From contig JAUIRK010000314.1 of assembly GCA_030549495.1 (NCBI GenBank), positions 1-64,000 of the forward strand: a stretch of 64,000 nucleotides of DNA, written 5' to 3'. Under the pieces are notes generated by a model. That model made no database searches. It was not told the DNA's origin and saw only the letters and a program-made list of their open reading frames with translations. Shown here piece after piece: positions 1-11,799 of this stretch. Source of the DNA: Nectonema munidae. Taxonomy: Eukaryota > Nematomorpha > Nectonematoida > Nectonematidae. The translations under genes and the position numbers were made by a program. Each line of letters starts with the position of its first letter. Position 1 is the stretch's first letter.

Positions 1-329
1 GAAATATCTAAGCACTATCAGACTTTTCCATATGCTTGCGAAATGCTTGAGGTATAAAGTTGAAGTTTGAAAGAAGTGTATTGATTAGGCTTGTGAATGG
101 ATTAGGAATGAGGGACTTTGGAGAAATTGATTAGTTGTTGAGGGAGTTTGGTGGTAGTTGAAGGATGATTGATTGAGCAAAGGTAGTCGGTGGGTGGTAA
201 AGAATATAGGTCTTAAATAGAAGAAAATAGTGTAGTTATTTTTGTAGATTTATTTTTTTTTAAGTGAGTTTATGTGGTATAAAAAGTCTCTGGGTTCGGA
301 GATTTCAAGTTTGACTCTATGAAGATAAT

Positions 330-560
330 GAGAGAGTTTAGGGCATTGAGGAGGTTAGGGTATAAAAGTAGTTCGAAGAAATTAGATGGTGGGCGATTGA
401 GAGTTTTGACGGATAGTGAGAGAAATGAAGTTCTTGTGTGGTTGTAGTGGCAGCAGAAAAGTAGAAGATGCTGAGGTGTTTCTTGTTGATTGCAGTTGAA
501 TCTACATAGATTGCTTGGTGATTTTTTAATACGATAGAGATAGGAGTTGCAGGGGCAGTG
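330..560 (-). pseudogene. LINE-A ORF2 C-terminal zinc-binding motif
   Basis: On the minus strand this stretch reads TGHCPCNSYLYRI, then LCRFNC, then ETPQHLLLFCCHYN. This is the GH-x-YLxRI...CxxC...ETxxHLxxxCxxY signature found after RT/RNase H in R1- and Jockey-like LINE ORF2 proteins, thought to bind nucleic acid. It shows that ORF2 once continued beyond the stop near 588. It is short and interrupted, and is supported only by this pattern. Confidence 0.6.
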
Positions 561-587
561 TCCGGTTAGCCATCTGATTAGCGGTCG

Positions 588-2102
588 TTAGGGGAAGAAT
601 TTCATTTTTGACCAAATGTCAATAATTTGGTTTGGATTTTTTATAGGTTGAAAGAAACTGGAGGGTGAGGATTGGATGAGTTCTTGTCTAAGGTATTGAG
701 TGTTAGATCTAAGTAGAGGGGTATAGGTTTCTAGGGGAAATGAGGTAATCGGGATGTAAGATGTATTTGGGGGTACTTTTTTAGCTAGCTTATCTACATA
801 AGTGTTTTCTAGAATGTTTTGTGAGTCTGTAAAAAAGTGTAGTGTGTTGTAATGTCTAAGGAAAAACTTATTTTGGCTTATGTAATCGCAAGCATGTAGA
901 AGGGCATAGCATTCACCACTATATATTGGAAGAGACGGATCAATGGCAGACGTTTTTGAGTAAACAGGGAAGGGAGAAGGGCCTTTGAAGAGTGCAAAAG
1001 CATAGGAAGTTTTGTTCACGGTTTTTGAGCTATTCAGGAATATTCTTATTGAGGTAAAGTTGGAGCGGGTCGTAATTAGAAGTTTAGCGATGGATTTGAT
1101 GAGACAGTTGTGAAGAGAGAAAGGTAATGGTGAGGAAGTGTGAAATAAAGGTAGTGGATTGATTTTGGTTTGGATAAAAATGTTGCTTGGAGAAGACGAA
1201 AATTGTTGGAGTAAGGATTTGTAGTAAGTTAGAGAGGGTGTAATTTGAGTGTTATGGAAATAGAAGGACTTAAGATAAGAATTTGATTCGATGCGTGTCA
1301 TGATATATTTTTTGGTAGCAGTTTGTTTTAGATGAAGGATTAGAGGAAGGCAGTTCGTGAAGAATTCTAGGATTCTAGTAGGGGAGGTTTTGTAGGCCCT
1401 GGTCATTGTGATGAGGCAAAGGCGGTGGATTTTATTTAGATAAGTGAGTGATGAGGGGTAGTTTAATGATAGGCCCCATGAAAGAATGCCATACTCAAGC
1501 GTAGGTAGGATGATTGATTTGTATATAAAAGATGAGTGTTGAATACTTAGACCCCATTTATAAGATATTATTTTAGTAAGAGAGAAAAGAGTTGAAGATA
1601 GTTTGTGGTATAGGTTTTTGAAGTGGGATGACCATTTGAGGTTTGATTGAAAGGTGAGCCCTAAATATTTCATGGAGGAAGATCGTTGGATGAGGATATC
1701 GCTGGATGTTAATAGTAGGAGGTGAGGGGAATGTTTTCGTGTGAAGTGTATAAGAGTTGATTTTGTTGCGTTAAATTTTACTTTTAATGAATCGGCTGTA
1801 AAAGTTAGCGTGTTATAGAGAGAGTTGATGTTCATTATGTTTTCTTTTTGAGAATTTGAGGTAAAGATGAACGTTAGATCATCTGAATAGCATTGAAAGA
1901 AGGCTGAATTGTTAGCTAATATATCTAATAAGGGGTTTATAAGTATAATCCAGAGGATATCGGAGAGGCACCCACCATGTGGCGTGGATAGTGAGAGGGA
2001 AGGAATGGCAACTAGAGAATTGTGTCTGAATATAAGGCACCGATTTGAAAGGTAATTTTGAAAGAATTTTATGAGATAATTGGGGTATTTTTGTCGGATC
2101 AT
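588..2102 (-). pseudogene. LINE-A reverse transcriptase C-half plus RNase H-like region
   Basis: A 504-codon open stretch. Residues 40-80 hold the RT palm: TPHGGCLSD, normally TPQGGCLSP, then CYSDD at residues 71-75, where active elements usually read YADD. The thumb follows (SMKYLGLTFQ near residue 145, LEYGILSWG near 202). The last 150 residues resemble RNase H: SGECYALLHA and FTDSQNILE match the second and third acidic blocks, and VDKLAKK the end of the domain. The first acidic block is degenerate (FLNSSKT), and TDSQNILE lies almost directly against VDKLAKK, so the usual stretch between them has been lost. The N-terminal RT fingers lie in another frame at 2202-2882. A non-functional relic. 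Confidence 0.75.
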
Positions 2103-2201
2103 ATTGAGAATGATAGCAGGATGCTATGCTGAATTGAAGGCGTTGTTGATGTCTAGAAAGAGGGCGGATGATGTTAATTTGGAAGATAGTTTTGTTTCGA
2201 G

Positions 2202-2882
2202 TTAGGAGGAGAGTCTATATAGAGCGGATCCTGGACTTTTGTGTGGGAGGTATGCAAATTGGAAGGGACTAATTTTGTTAGATGTGGTGATGTGAAAGAG
2301 AAACCTTTTGCGTAGAATTTTTTCTAAGATTTTTCCTAAAGTAGGAAGGATGGTGATTGGTCGCCAGTTGGTTATGAGGCCTAAGTCTTTGTTGGGTTTG
2401 GGAAGTAAAATAAGCTTACCTATTTTCCAGATAGATGGGAAAAAGAAGAATTTTAGGCAACTGTTGTATAATTGTAAGAGATATTGTGAATATAAAGGGA
2501 AGGATTTTATGATATGTTTTGTGGTTATAAGATCAAGGCTTGGGGATGATTTAGGATTTAGGTTATTTATAGCTGAGGCTAATCCCGCTAGATTTACTGG
2601 AGGAAAAGTTTGGGATGAGTTTAGGGATGAGAAGGAGGAGACATGTTCGCGTATAGAGTGATTTACTATGTTATCGGATGTATGAGAATCCTGAGGGAAA
2701 AGCGTTGAAAGAAAGGATGGGTTGATTAATGGGTCGTTGGAAATTATGTGCGGTAGGAGTGGATTGATTTGAGAAACTTTGCGATTTTTGCGGACCGAAT
2801 TAATCACCTTCCATGGATTTTTAAGAGAGGAGGAGCAGAATTTTTTCCAAGATTCTTTTTTTGCAGAATTTATTTCTGCCAT
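2202..2882 (-). pseudogene. LINE-A reverse transcriptase N-half (fingers/palm)
   Basis: A 226-codon open stretch matching the start of a LINE RT. NNLNPKSSPSLD is the 'K.sPG.D' block and LITTKHIIK the following helix. KLILLPKPNKD followed by NWRPITILPTLGKILEKI is the conserved 'P.K....nyRPIsll...K..Ek' block, and PFQFAYLPHKSPGSAL the 'QfGF....s...AL' block. It continues in another frame toward 2102. Residues 1-80 form the spacer after the endonuclease. Its position upstream of the 588-2102 piece in the same orientation shows one ORF2 broken by a frame change near 2110-2200. Confidence 0.75.
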
Positions 2883-3094
2883 ATATCTATTTTTTATATT
2901 GAAGTAGTGTTCGATGTTGTTAGGGCTACGGTTTTTGAAGAGTTTTAAGAGAATGTCTTAGAGATTTTTTAAGCGAGGTGAGAAAGGGAGTCCAGAAGTA
3001 TGTGTGTTTTCTACGTGAATATGGTTTGGCTGGGGTTGATAGTGTGATGGAAAGTTTAATTGTGTTGTTGAGGGTAAGGGCTGCAGAGTCAAGA

Positions 3095-3892
3095 TCACCG
3101 GGAGAATTTATGTAGGGAATAGTTGAGGGAAGTGTGTAAAAATTGATTTAGGAAGGTGGTCCAGTGAGTTTTAGGTGTGTTTTGATTAGATACTCTTGTG
3201 AAAGGTTTTATATTAACTTGATAAGTTATAAAAAGATGGTCGGAAGCAAATGGTATGTTTGAGATGTGCCAATTTGTAATAAATTTTAATGTGTTTTTTG
3301 AGGCTATGGTTAGGTCAACATGGGAGGACGCGGTTTTGTTGTTAGTAAATTTCATAAAAGTGGGGTCTTTAGATGTATCCACTATGTAAAGATTGTGTTC
3401 GGCTAGGAAGGAGAGGAGTTGCGCGCCACGTGTATTTTCTTTGTAAACCCACAGGAAAGAACGGGAATTGTAATCTGTGATGATGATAATGTGATGATTT
3501 TTGAGATGAAGAGGTGATAAGTTTTGAGTGGCTTTAAGATCGTGAGAAAAGTTTAAGGGAATGGCATGTCTATTGGAAGGGGCAGAGTAGAGAGAACAGA
3601 AAATAAGGGGTGAGCTTTCGCTGAATATTAGGACAAATATGTATTCTTGAGTCGAGTGTTAATGAATGAAAGAAAAGTGTATAGATGATTTTATGATGAT
3701 ACAGGCTGAATAAAGAGTTACTGTAGGTGCATGTAGTACAGTGTAATTTGGAGAAATTGAAGGGAAAGAAGAGTTTTTTGTGTAGGGCTCGTTTATTGAT
3801 ATAATATCAAAAGAGTTAGAATGTAGGATTTTGAGGAGGTTTGACCAAGCTGTTTTGGAGTGGTTTAAATTTATGTGAAGAATGTTTAACAT
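3095..3892 (-). pseudogene. LINE-A endonuclease domain (EEP/APE type), broken
   Basis: The open piece at 3659-3892 begins with LHINLNHSKTAWSNLL and contains ISINEPY, the N-terminal catalytic glutamate block of R1/LOA-type LINE endonucleases. The piece at 3095-3382 contains SSHVDLTIAS and a FASDHLFI block, the C-terminal 'SDH' catalytic motif. Between them, in other frames, reads SRSFLWVYKENTRGAQLLSF, which fits the usual 'D.N..s..W....n.RG..L' region. The enzyme nicks target DNA to prime reverse transcription. At least two frame changes are needed to read through, so it is dead. Confidence 0.7.
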
Positions 3893-3948
3893 ATAAAGGT
3901 TCTGACTAGGTTTTGGTGGTTTTCATTTAGGTTAGTAAGATGTTGTAC

Positions 3949-4991
3949 TCAAAAGGGGCAAGCGTGGGAGAGGGCTGAATGTTGTTGTTTGCAATTAGAG
4001 CATTTTAGACGTGCATGGTTTTCTTTGAAGATACAAGAGGCAATAGAATGATCTCTTTGACCACAGTGGGGAGAGTTTGATTTACAGTGTAAGGTTGTGT
4101 GGTTAAATTTGAGGCAGGTTTCACATTGATGTAATTTGGGTTTTAGTATTTTAGAGGTTAGAATGAAGTTTTCTACTATAAGTTTAGGTTTTTCCATTAG
4201 GAATTTGGCTATTATCGAGTTACTAGGGCGAAATGAGGTGGTGTAAGGATAGATACCTTCTTTTCCTATTTTTTTTTAAAGATTCAAGTGTGCCTAAGGA
4301 TTTAATATGGGGGTTACTTTCGTAAAGTAGTTGGGATAGAGAGTCTAGTGGTATTACTTTAGGGATACTTGGAAGTAGAAAAGTTTGGTATGAAGGTGGA
4401 ATATCATTGGTAGTGACACCGTTTTTGTTCAATTTAGAAACAACAGTGTCTTTTTCAGCGGTTGAGGAGAATTGAAAATAGAGAGTTCCTTCGTTAGAGC
4501 TTCTGGTGTTTTTTATGATAAAAGGGTTTAATTTAGGTTCCATTTTTTTGATTATGGATTTTTTAAAATCTATAATTTCGGTGCGGGATTTAGTTGATTG
4601 CTTAGAAATTATTTGGTTTGAGAGTTTTGGGTCTAACTTTTTTCATGCTTTGGGAAGTAAGTTAGGTATACAAGAAGTAGATGGGTTAGTAATGATCGTT
4701 GGTTGGGTAGCAGCAGTTGAAGCATAACTGATAGTATTGGAGTTGGGTGTATTGGAGAGGCTCATAAGTTTAATTTCTAAGTTTGAGGCAATGTTTAAAA
4801 GGGTGTCAGATTTTAGTTTATAGAATTTAATGCTGTCTTCAGCGGATAGTGATGCGTGAGAAATGAATTCGTCAAAACTGTTAGAGATAATTTGAGAGAT
4901 CGTTGGGGTTTGAGTTTTAATTTCAGGACATGGTCGTTTAGATGTAGGGGAGAGGTGTTCGTGTGTATAGATTGTATGGGTTTATTTTCCA
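3949..4991 (-). pseudogene. LINE-A ORF1 (gag-like, zinc knuckles)
   Basis: The open piece at 3949-4197 has three Cys/His clusters (CETCLKFNHTTLHC; CGQRDHSIASC; CSNCKQQHSALSHAC), the CCHC-knuckle tail of LINE ORF1 RNA-binding proteins; the first position of one knuckle reads H. Upstream, 4223-4543 carries a globular segment before the knuckles. Around 4790-4930 another frame reads a Ser/Asn-rich N-terminus (TISQIISNSFDEFISHASLS). An ATG on the minus strand near 4991 is a plausible original start. The protein would have coated element RNA. It is split over at least three frames. Confidence 0.6.
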
Positions 4992-5060
4992 TAGTTGTGA
5001 GTTTAAAGAGAGAAAAGTGAGGTAGAAAGAGATAAGGAAAAACTAGATTTTTTTTCCCTT

Positions 5061-5439
5061 TAAATATGACAGGTGTAGTTATTAGAATAGTCTATGTGTG
5101 TGGGTAGGATGTCTATGTTATATATAAAATAGTAAATATTAAATTAAAGGAAAAATAATCTGGCAACGTTGGCAGCCATTGAAAATAAGATTGAAAAAAA
5201 TGAAACAAAAAAGGAATCTTTTTGGATTAGAACTCATGCTAACATAAAAAATTTTATAACAGAACAAGTAAAAAACTGTCAACAAAATTGATTTACATAA
5301 AAATTATTATTATAATTCTAGCCTCACGTAATTGTCAATTCATTTATAGTTTAAAACATTCTTTGAAAAAAGAATCACATTTAATCTATCACACAACTTA
5401 GTTTAGTTTTTTGGGCCTATTAGTTGTATATTTGTGCAG
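5061..5439. other. A+T-rich stretch without a recognisable gene
   Basis: It lies between the 5' end of LINE-A and the piggyBac fragment. I see no open frame of note, RNA gene or clear terminal repeat. Confidence 0.5.
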
Positions 5440-5950
5440 TGCTGGCTTGATATTATGTGAAAAGCTTTGAAGTTTTGAGTCGCATGACGAGTTGAAACAT
5501 AAACTTGCAATGTTTGAATACAAGGTGTAAGACTCGCACTCTTGCACTGCCCTTCTTTCCAAGCCTTATTTTTTTATGATGGGAGGTATAAATCTCCTTT
5601 AATCAATACAAGTAGCTAGTACTGATACGTTTTTGTCTTCGCCCAAACACATGAGTCATGAAAAATTTGTCTACTATAACACCAACACCTTTTGAGTGTT
5701 TGGTGTTTTCACATTAGCTTTTCACAACAGTTTCGCCACTAAAGTAACCTTCAGTCGGATGAGAAGAGTAATATATTTGAGCGAAAGGAATATAACAATT
5801 GTTTGCATCGTTTAAGTGATAAAACTTGATTCCATATTTTCCTGGCTTGCTAGGGTCGTACACTTTTACAGGACAATTACCAAAATATTTTAGCAATTGT
5901 TCATCAACACATACATAGTCCCTCAAAATCCAGTATCTGAAAAATTGTAT
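5440..5950 (-). pseudogene. piggyBac-type transposase fragment
   Basis: Minus-strand translation gives CVDEQLLKYFGNCPVKVYD followed by PSKPGKYGIKFYHLNDANN. This matches the 'vDE.m..fkGr......p.KP.kyGiK.....d' core of DDE_Tnp_1_7 (piggyBac) transposases, with the first catalytic Asp in VDEQ. After a stop near 5714 the frame resumes with CENTKHSKGVGVIVDKFF, which fits the second-Asp block (VTvDNfFTS). Weaker similarity to the following IPPEF region runs to about 5440. Both protein ends and the TTAA-flanked termini are missing. The N-terminal extension of the open frame near 5990-6034 comes from a CA/TG-rich simple sequence. Confidence 0.65.
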
Positions 5951-7235
5951 CAAATGAAATTTAGATTCTTTACGGTTGTAACCATAACAGACAAACACGT
6001 AGATACACATAGAGACAAACACGTAGATACACACACAGACAAACTAAGGTAAATACACAAACACAGAAAAAAACTTGTGTATAAATAGAAATGGATCCTA
6101 TTACCTTCATTAATAACATTTATTTTTAGATTCAAAAAGTCTAAATGAAACCTTGATTCAATGAAGTTCAATTAATATAAAAACTCTTATTTTGATTGTA
6201 TAAAATTCTTTAGATATTAAAATAATAAATTTGTTTTTCTTTTTTATTTAAAATTGTAATTATTAATTAAATCTAGGGACAAGAAAACCCTTACAAAATG
6301 GTACCAGGAGGATTGTGTTGTCAAAGTTAGAGAGCAAGAATACTTGTTGCTATGATCTCCAATGTTGACATAACTAAAGCTGCATTTAATTTCAATACGT
6401 TAAAGCAAAATTTTACACATAAAACAACACTTAGTTTTGAGTACTGAAAGTACTCACTAAAAGTTTCATTAATTTAAATAATATTTTTTATTAATATCCT
6501 TCGATGTATTTACAAATCAATTAATTTTCAGAAATGCGTTTACACTGAACCCTCTTCAGAAACAAATATTGGCACGCATGCATTCGCGGCTAACAGATTT
6601 ATCATCCAATCAAAGATAATTCACCAAGTCATGGAAAAACATTCCAATATTTCTAGCCTGTAGATTTTAAAATTAAAGTTATTATTTTTTTGTCATTTCC
6701 AAGATTCCATTTTTTTTATCCTTTCCTAAAAGAAAGAAATTTCTCACAAGTCAGAATATTTTCCATCTTGCCCAAGATATTTGTATGCCCTATTTTTGTC
6801 AAAATTACCTATGAAATAAGTCATTCAAATTATAATTTTTATTTAAATCCTACGAAAATTATAAGATTAATTATATTTTCATGACTCTTGAAAAAGTTTA
6901 AACATTTTGAAATTTAAGGTTGTAATTTCAAAATGAATCACGAAAAGTATAATTGCTAAACTCGATAGTACGATAATATTAAAAATGAACAAACAATACA
7001 AAAAGAGAATATGTTTGGTAAAATTCCAATACCATAAAGGTAAAATCATAAAATTTTATTATAAAATTAATAGAATTTAAAAAATATCAGAAAATAAAAT
7101 AATAGTTGGAAAAGAATAAAATTCATTCATCTGCTTTTGATTTTTCAAAGAAAAGCAGTGCTTCCAAATTTATTTTTTACAAAAAAATCTAGAAAAAATT
7201 TATTATTTTATAAACTTATTAAGTAATTATTTCAA
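5951..7235. other. A+T-rich intergenic or intronic DNA
   Basis: A low-complexity patch with repeated 'agacaaacacgtagatacac' lies near 5990-6045. Otherwise there is only A+T-rich sequence with no open frame that looks like a gene. Confidence 0.5.
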
Positions 7236-7420
7236 TGTTGGCTTTTGCTGTTATAAAATCTTGAATAAATCAAATAAACTATCTCATTTTTTATGCCTCC
7301 TATTATTTTGAAATTATTCTGAGAACAGACAGTTTCATATAGTGAAAATTGCTTTATTAGTTTATTTTGTCTCCTTTATCTCTTTTGTTAATTATGTAGC
7401 AAAATTTTATTTTTTATTGA
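7236..7420 (-). repeat. Fragment of the composite repeat (copy A)
   Basis: This segment matches, in reverse orientation, part of the repeat found at 34440-37289, 39814-43369 and 55397-57340. Shared blocks include GTTGGCTTTTGCTG, ATGCCTCCTATTATTTTGAA and TTATTCTGAGAACAGAC. It carries only the end that follows the tRNA-like segment of fuller copies. Confidence 0.7.
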
Positions 7421-9339
7421 CTTTAATTAATATATTTTCTTCACATAACATTACTTCACCACATCTAATCTGTTTGCAAGAAATTTGGCTTTTGATAAGA
7501 TATTAACCTCCATCCGTTGTTTCCAATTCATTTTTGGCTTTCTATGTTTATAATGGTCTGAAATTTTCTCTATGTAATAATTATGTAAAAAAATAAATAT
7601 TTTGAATTCTTTACGATAGCTGTTTTCTTATTCTCTAAATTACTATTTGTTAAAATATATATCGTAAACCTTCTAATGATAATTAGGATATTCTTTGTTT
7701 ACAAGAATTTGAAGAATTCATGGTCAAATTATAATTATAATTATAAAATGAGTTAGTGATTTTAATTTTAATTTGTTTGTTAAATCCTTCAATTTCCAAA
7801 TAGACTAGTTTCTGCAGTCTTATACTCATCGACAACATACTCAACCCATTCAATTTTTGTTATTATAATGCATATAATATTAGTTTTCATATATCTGATA
7901 ACTTACCTGTCTTAATTTCTTTTGACTTTAGTTTTAATTGTGATGCCTATATAAAAATATTTTTCGTATAAATAGTTTTATTGAATCAGTCCCATCCTTT
8001 TTCTGGCATACATATCTACATAATACTTTTGATAATCCGAACGATTTTTCCTCTAAATCGTATGGTAAACTTTCCCATCTTTTAAATGGGAGTGACTCAT
8101 GTTCCCTGTGGAGAAGTTTTTACCTCCGTTATCGAGGAATTGATAGAAAATTTGATCGTCCATATTCTACAAATATATACATTATTTACAAAATCTTTAT
8201 TATCTTCATTATCTTTTTGTAAATATATTCATTATTTACTTTTCAATAATATTAAATAATGCTGAACAATTTTCCTATTCGGTTGCACGAAATCTCTTAT
8301 GAAATCGAAATTTATTTCGTATCATACGGTCTCACTAATCGATGCGTCCCTATACTTTTCTATGGAAATCGCTATTTTTTTGACTATTCTATGCGTCGTC
8401 GAGAAGAAAAATAACTGCTCTTTTTCTTTTCCTCATTCCTTACTACAAGATGCGAAAAAATATGAATATATTTTACTTTTGTAAAAAGAAATGGAAAAAT
8501 ACATGACCAAAATAATGAATTATTTAAAAATAAGCTTAAATAAAAAAGTTTTCTTCATCTTTTTGTTTCATGAAATACTTTTATATTTCATCATTGAGAA
8601 AATTGTTCCCCGACTCGCCCGTTCTCCTCGAAGTGAGCATCTCCTCGTCCCGAACTAAAAATTCACTCCTCGCTGTGCTATACAATCTAAACATGCTGAA
8701 AACTTATAATAAAGAATTGATAACTATGACTTGCTAAAAGGTATGGTAAAATATTTTATACGACTAAATAGTTTGTTCTAAAATAGCTTGACTAAAATAG
8801 CTTTTTCCAAAATAAAGTCTTTGTAATATCACAAAACAGCTTGTTATAAAATAGCCAGTATACCAAAATAGTTAATTTGTGACTAGATATTTAGTATATA
8901 ATCGTCTGTTTCGACTAGGAAAAATTAGGATTGGAAGAACACGATCATAATTTTATTTTTTACAATAAAAAACCTTTAATTTTTATTAATTTGTTTTTAC
9001 AACAGAAATATTTCTATTCATCATAAAAATAAGGGGAAACTGTTCTCTTTAAAGGATTTCTATTTCTAGGTATAAAAAAGTAGTAAAGCTGATATACTTT
9101 ATCTAATATATATATAATATCATATCATATCAGCTTTATTTTCAAAAGTGTTAAAGTCAAAATGTAAAAATTATAAGAAAAAAAAATAAAATCATGTGAA
9201 AATTACAAAACTCTACATTTAAAAAAAGCAAATATAACTTCTGAGGGTTGAATGTCAAAAGTCAAAAACAGCCGCTAGGAGACGCCAATCTGGATGCAAT
9301 ATTCTTCAGAGCACAGGAAATTTAATATAAGGAGTATAG
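7421..9339. other. A+T-rich DNA, no gene seen
   Basis: No family-level match was recognised. A slightly G+C-richer patch at 8600-8680 (ctcgcccgttctcctcgaag and similar) has no clear role. The ACCAAAATAG-type array at 8755-8890 is listed separately. Confidence 0.4.
8755..8890. repeat. Degenerate short-unit array of CTAAAATAGCTT-like motifs
   Basis: Variants of 'ACTAAAATAGCTTG' recur about every 15-22 bp (TTCTAAAATAGCTTGAC, CTAAAATAGCTTTTTC, TTATAAAATAGCCAGT, ACCAAAATAGTT). The inverted complement of the same motif forms a matching array at 21945-22110, so the two may descend from one family of repeat. Confidence 0.5.
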
Positions 9340-9369
9340 AGAAAGCTAAAATGGCGAGAATAGAATATA

Positions 9370-9940
9370 TCAAACAATTGCCCTTTTGCAGATAAAGCAA
9401 TCGGACGTTGCACAGTGATTGAGCTTCATGTATGAATTAAGGAAAAACTTTTGCACTATCTTTTCAAACTTTTTGATATGAATAGGATCTAGTGAAAAAA
9501 ATGTTTGACTGGTATTGTAAAAAGTGGAAACTTTGTAGAAATGGAGTGACATTTGACTTAATTATAGAGGTGAGGTTCTGTTCTTTGACCAGTTAAACGT
9601 GATGAAATTATCAAACAGTTGTGGTAGCATGTAGTATAAAAACTTATATATGTAAATATAGATACTCAAATGGTATAGATCTTCCAGTTTAAGTAAGGAG
9701 TTTTCGTAGAAGATGTTTGTATGTGAGATTAGATGAAGACCAAAAACCACTCTAAGTGTTTTTTTTCTGAAGTGAAAAAAGAGTAGAGTCGTTTGTATGG
9801 CCACAGTTGAATATACTGTATCTAAGATGAGGGACAAAAAGAGTTTTATAGAGGAGAAGTAAGGTTTTGGTTGGGAAGAACTTTTTGACTTGCTTAAACA
9901 TACCAGAGATATAGGCAAGTTTGTGAGTTACGTGTGTCAC
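9370..9940 (-). pseudogene. LINE-B ORF2 C-terminal region
   Basis: Three open pieces in different frames together resemble the thumb and C-terminus of CR1/Jockey ORF2: 9752-9940 with HVTHKLAYISGMFKQVKKFF then LLLLYKTLFVPHLRYSIFN; 9562-9918 with TLRVVFGLHLISHTNIFYEN and the ELY-like helix region; and 9370-9552 with the divergent last residues. Intact relatives read '..a.glL.rlr.ylp...l..iY.sli.phl.Yg...wg'. The breaks between pieces are small frame changes. No enzymatic residues lie here. Confidence 0.65.
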
Positions 9941-10033
9941 ATGACGATGCCAAGTGAGGTCATTGGATAGTATTAAACCTAATAGATTATGCTAATATGC
10001 TCTTTGAATTCCCAAAGAACTTGGAGTAATCTT

Positions 10034-11118
10034 TCAGTATGAAAATGAAACAAATCTTGATTTTTGGGTGTTCAAAAACAACCCATTAAAGGCAAACCAA
10101 TTTCCTATCAAAAATAGTAATTTAATATCGTCAGCATACATTATAACTTCAAACTCTGAGACGAACTTCCAGAAATCATTCATGAAAATATTAAAAAATA
10201 AGGGAGCTAAAATTGTCCCTTGAGGCACACCTGAAATTACCTCCTTTTTTCCGACATAAAATTATTAATATATACGGTTTGATATCTGTTACTGAAAAAA
10301 GATTTAAAAAATTTTAACGAAGCATTCGAGAATCCATATAAATTCAATTTAGATAGCAGCAAGCAATGTGATATGGAATCGAAAGCCTGAGAATGTAAAA
10401 CTTCAGTGGAGGAACCTTTCTTAAAGCCAAATTGATAATAGGAGAGAAAATTGTTGTATAAGAAATATGTATATAACTGATCAAATAAAATTTTTTCAAA
10501 TACCTTTGATAATGAGCTTACTATACAAATGGGTTTATAATTCTCTACCTTACTTTTATCATCTTTTTTGTATACTGGAGTGATCTTTGTATTTTTTAGA
10601 GTATCTGGGAATATGTTTTCGGCAATATAGGAGATAAAAGCCTTCATAAGGGGTGGAGATATATAATTCTGTATTTTTTTAAGATCATATATCGATAGAC
10701 CGAAAACGTCCTGACTACGACTGTTTTTCAGAGAATTAAAAGATAATAAAAGATCATTCACCGACACTTTTCTTAAAACAAATACAGAAGACTCTGGCTT
10801 GAAGAACAATGCATTTTGGTCAAGAACATAGTTAATATTGAAATTTTTGGCAAATTGATTACTAAACAAATTACAAACCGCGTCATCGTCCGAAATCATA
10901 GTCCCATTATCATTTATACCAAAAGAATAGGATTCAACTTTAGGCTTAACTATAGAATTGATGATCTTCCAACATGATTTTGTATCCCTATTATTATTTA
11001 GAGCATTTTCGAAGAAATTTTTTTTAAGGTTTTTAGCTAAGTACTTGACCTGATTTCTCAAGTAAACAAACTTTGATCTCAAATCTATATTCGGTTTATT
11101 TTTCCATTTGTCAAACAT
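10034..11118 (-). pseudogene. LINE-B reverse transcriptase
   Basis: The open frame at 10237-11118 (293 codons) carries LKNSRSQDVFGLSIYDLKK, KITPVYKKDDKSKVENYKPI then CIVSSLSKVFEKILFDQL, and YYQFGFKKGSSTE. Next comes AFDSISHCLLLSKLNLYGF: the region holding the first palm Asp has been shortened, with GSSTEVLHSQ running straight into AFDSISH. The frame then changes in a run of six T at 10245-10250. After it reads VPQGTILAPLFFNIFMNDF and VIMYADDIKLLF, with the YADD box intact. The stretch after YADD is also shortened. Motif order is that of CR1/Jockey-group RTs. Confidence 0.8.
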
Positions 11119-11470
11119 TTTGTTTCTCTTATTTATTAAACTTAGTAGTCTAGAGTTTACCCAACTTTCCTTTTTTGTTTTTATGAGAATATTTATTACA
11201 TGAAATTTAGTTGAAGCATTTTTAAAATATGAAATTTTTGAATTGATAGTTTCGATTAAAATGCTAGGATTTCCTTCTATCTCATTAGAGAAAGTGTTCT
11301 AATTAAATTTAGAGACCAAATTTATGAACTTGTTTTCATCAAAAATTGAAACATATTTAGCTTTTTGAAGGGATAGTTTCAAAGATAACCAAATAGGGTA
11401 GTGGTCGGAAATATTAGTGTCTAAAACAAAGGCTACATGTTCAAATCGATGACCGGGAATTTATTAGAGA

Positions 11471-11789
11471 TAAATAAGAAGAAGAAAAGAATTTATTCCC
11501 AACAAAAATCAACATGATAGCACACAAAGTACATTATAGTAAAATAAAATATTGAAATTTGATATAAAAATTATATTTGAGAGCAGGAGCTTCTAAAGGC
11601 CAGAAAGCCGCTGGAAAGAAAACAACCCAAACATTACGTTAGTAAGTATATATATCATAGCATTGATATAAAAATTACAATTTCAAAATTTCCAGAAAGG
11701 ATGATAAGACAAACAAATTACATAGATATATGTATTTATATAAATTAAATTGAGTATATATATGTAAGTATTATGCACATAAATGACGG
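11471..11789. other. A+T-rich gap between LINE-B and LINE-C
   Basis: No gene or clear repeat end was recognised. It contains several short TATATA/ATGTAT runs. Confidence 0.4.
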
Positions 11790-11799
11790 ATATACATTT

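Larger units (their letters stand above)
1..5060 (-). mobile_element. Decayed non-LTR retrotransposon (LINE), R1/LOA/I group; here LINE-A
   Basis: A minus-strand LINE covers the left edge. Reading leftwards from about 5060 come a zinc-knuckle ORF1, an apurinic-type endonuclease, a reverse transcriptase, an RNase H-like region and a C-terminal zinc motif. The endonuclease start (INLNHSK...INEPY) is typical of the R1/LOA/I group, and the RNase H tail fits LOA or I better than classical R1. Several frame changes and stops split the coding region, and RT and RNase H catalytic positions have drifted, so this is an old inactive copy. The 3' end is probably at or beyond position 1. I see no target-site duplication because one end is off the window. 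Clade assignment is from remembered motifs, not a tree. Confidence 0.8.
9340..11470 (-). mobile_element. 5'-truncated CR1/Jockey-type LINE; here LINE-B
   Basis: Starting at about 11470 on the minus strand, the copy opens inside the endonuclease. HRFEHVAFVLDTNISDHYPI holds the SDH block and is followed by WLSL. It then runs through RT (11118 to about 10034) and the RT-associated C-terminal region to about 9350. There is no ORF1 and no endonuclease N-terminus, as expected for 5' truncation during target-primed reverse transcription. Frame changes and internal deletions mark it as dead. I did not find a target-site duplication. Confidence 0.8.
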
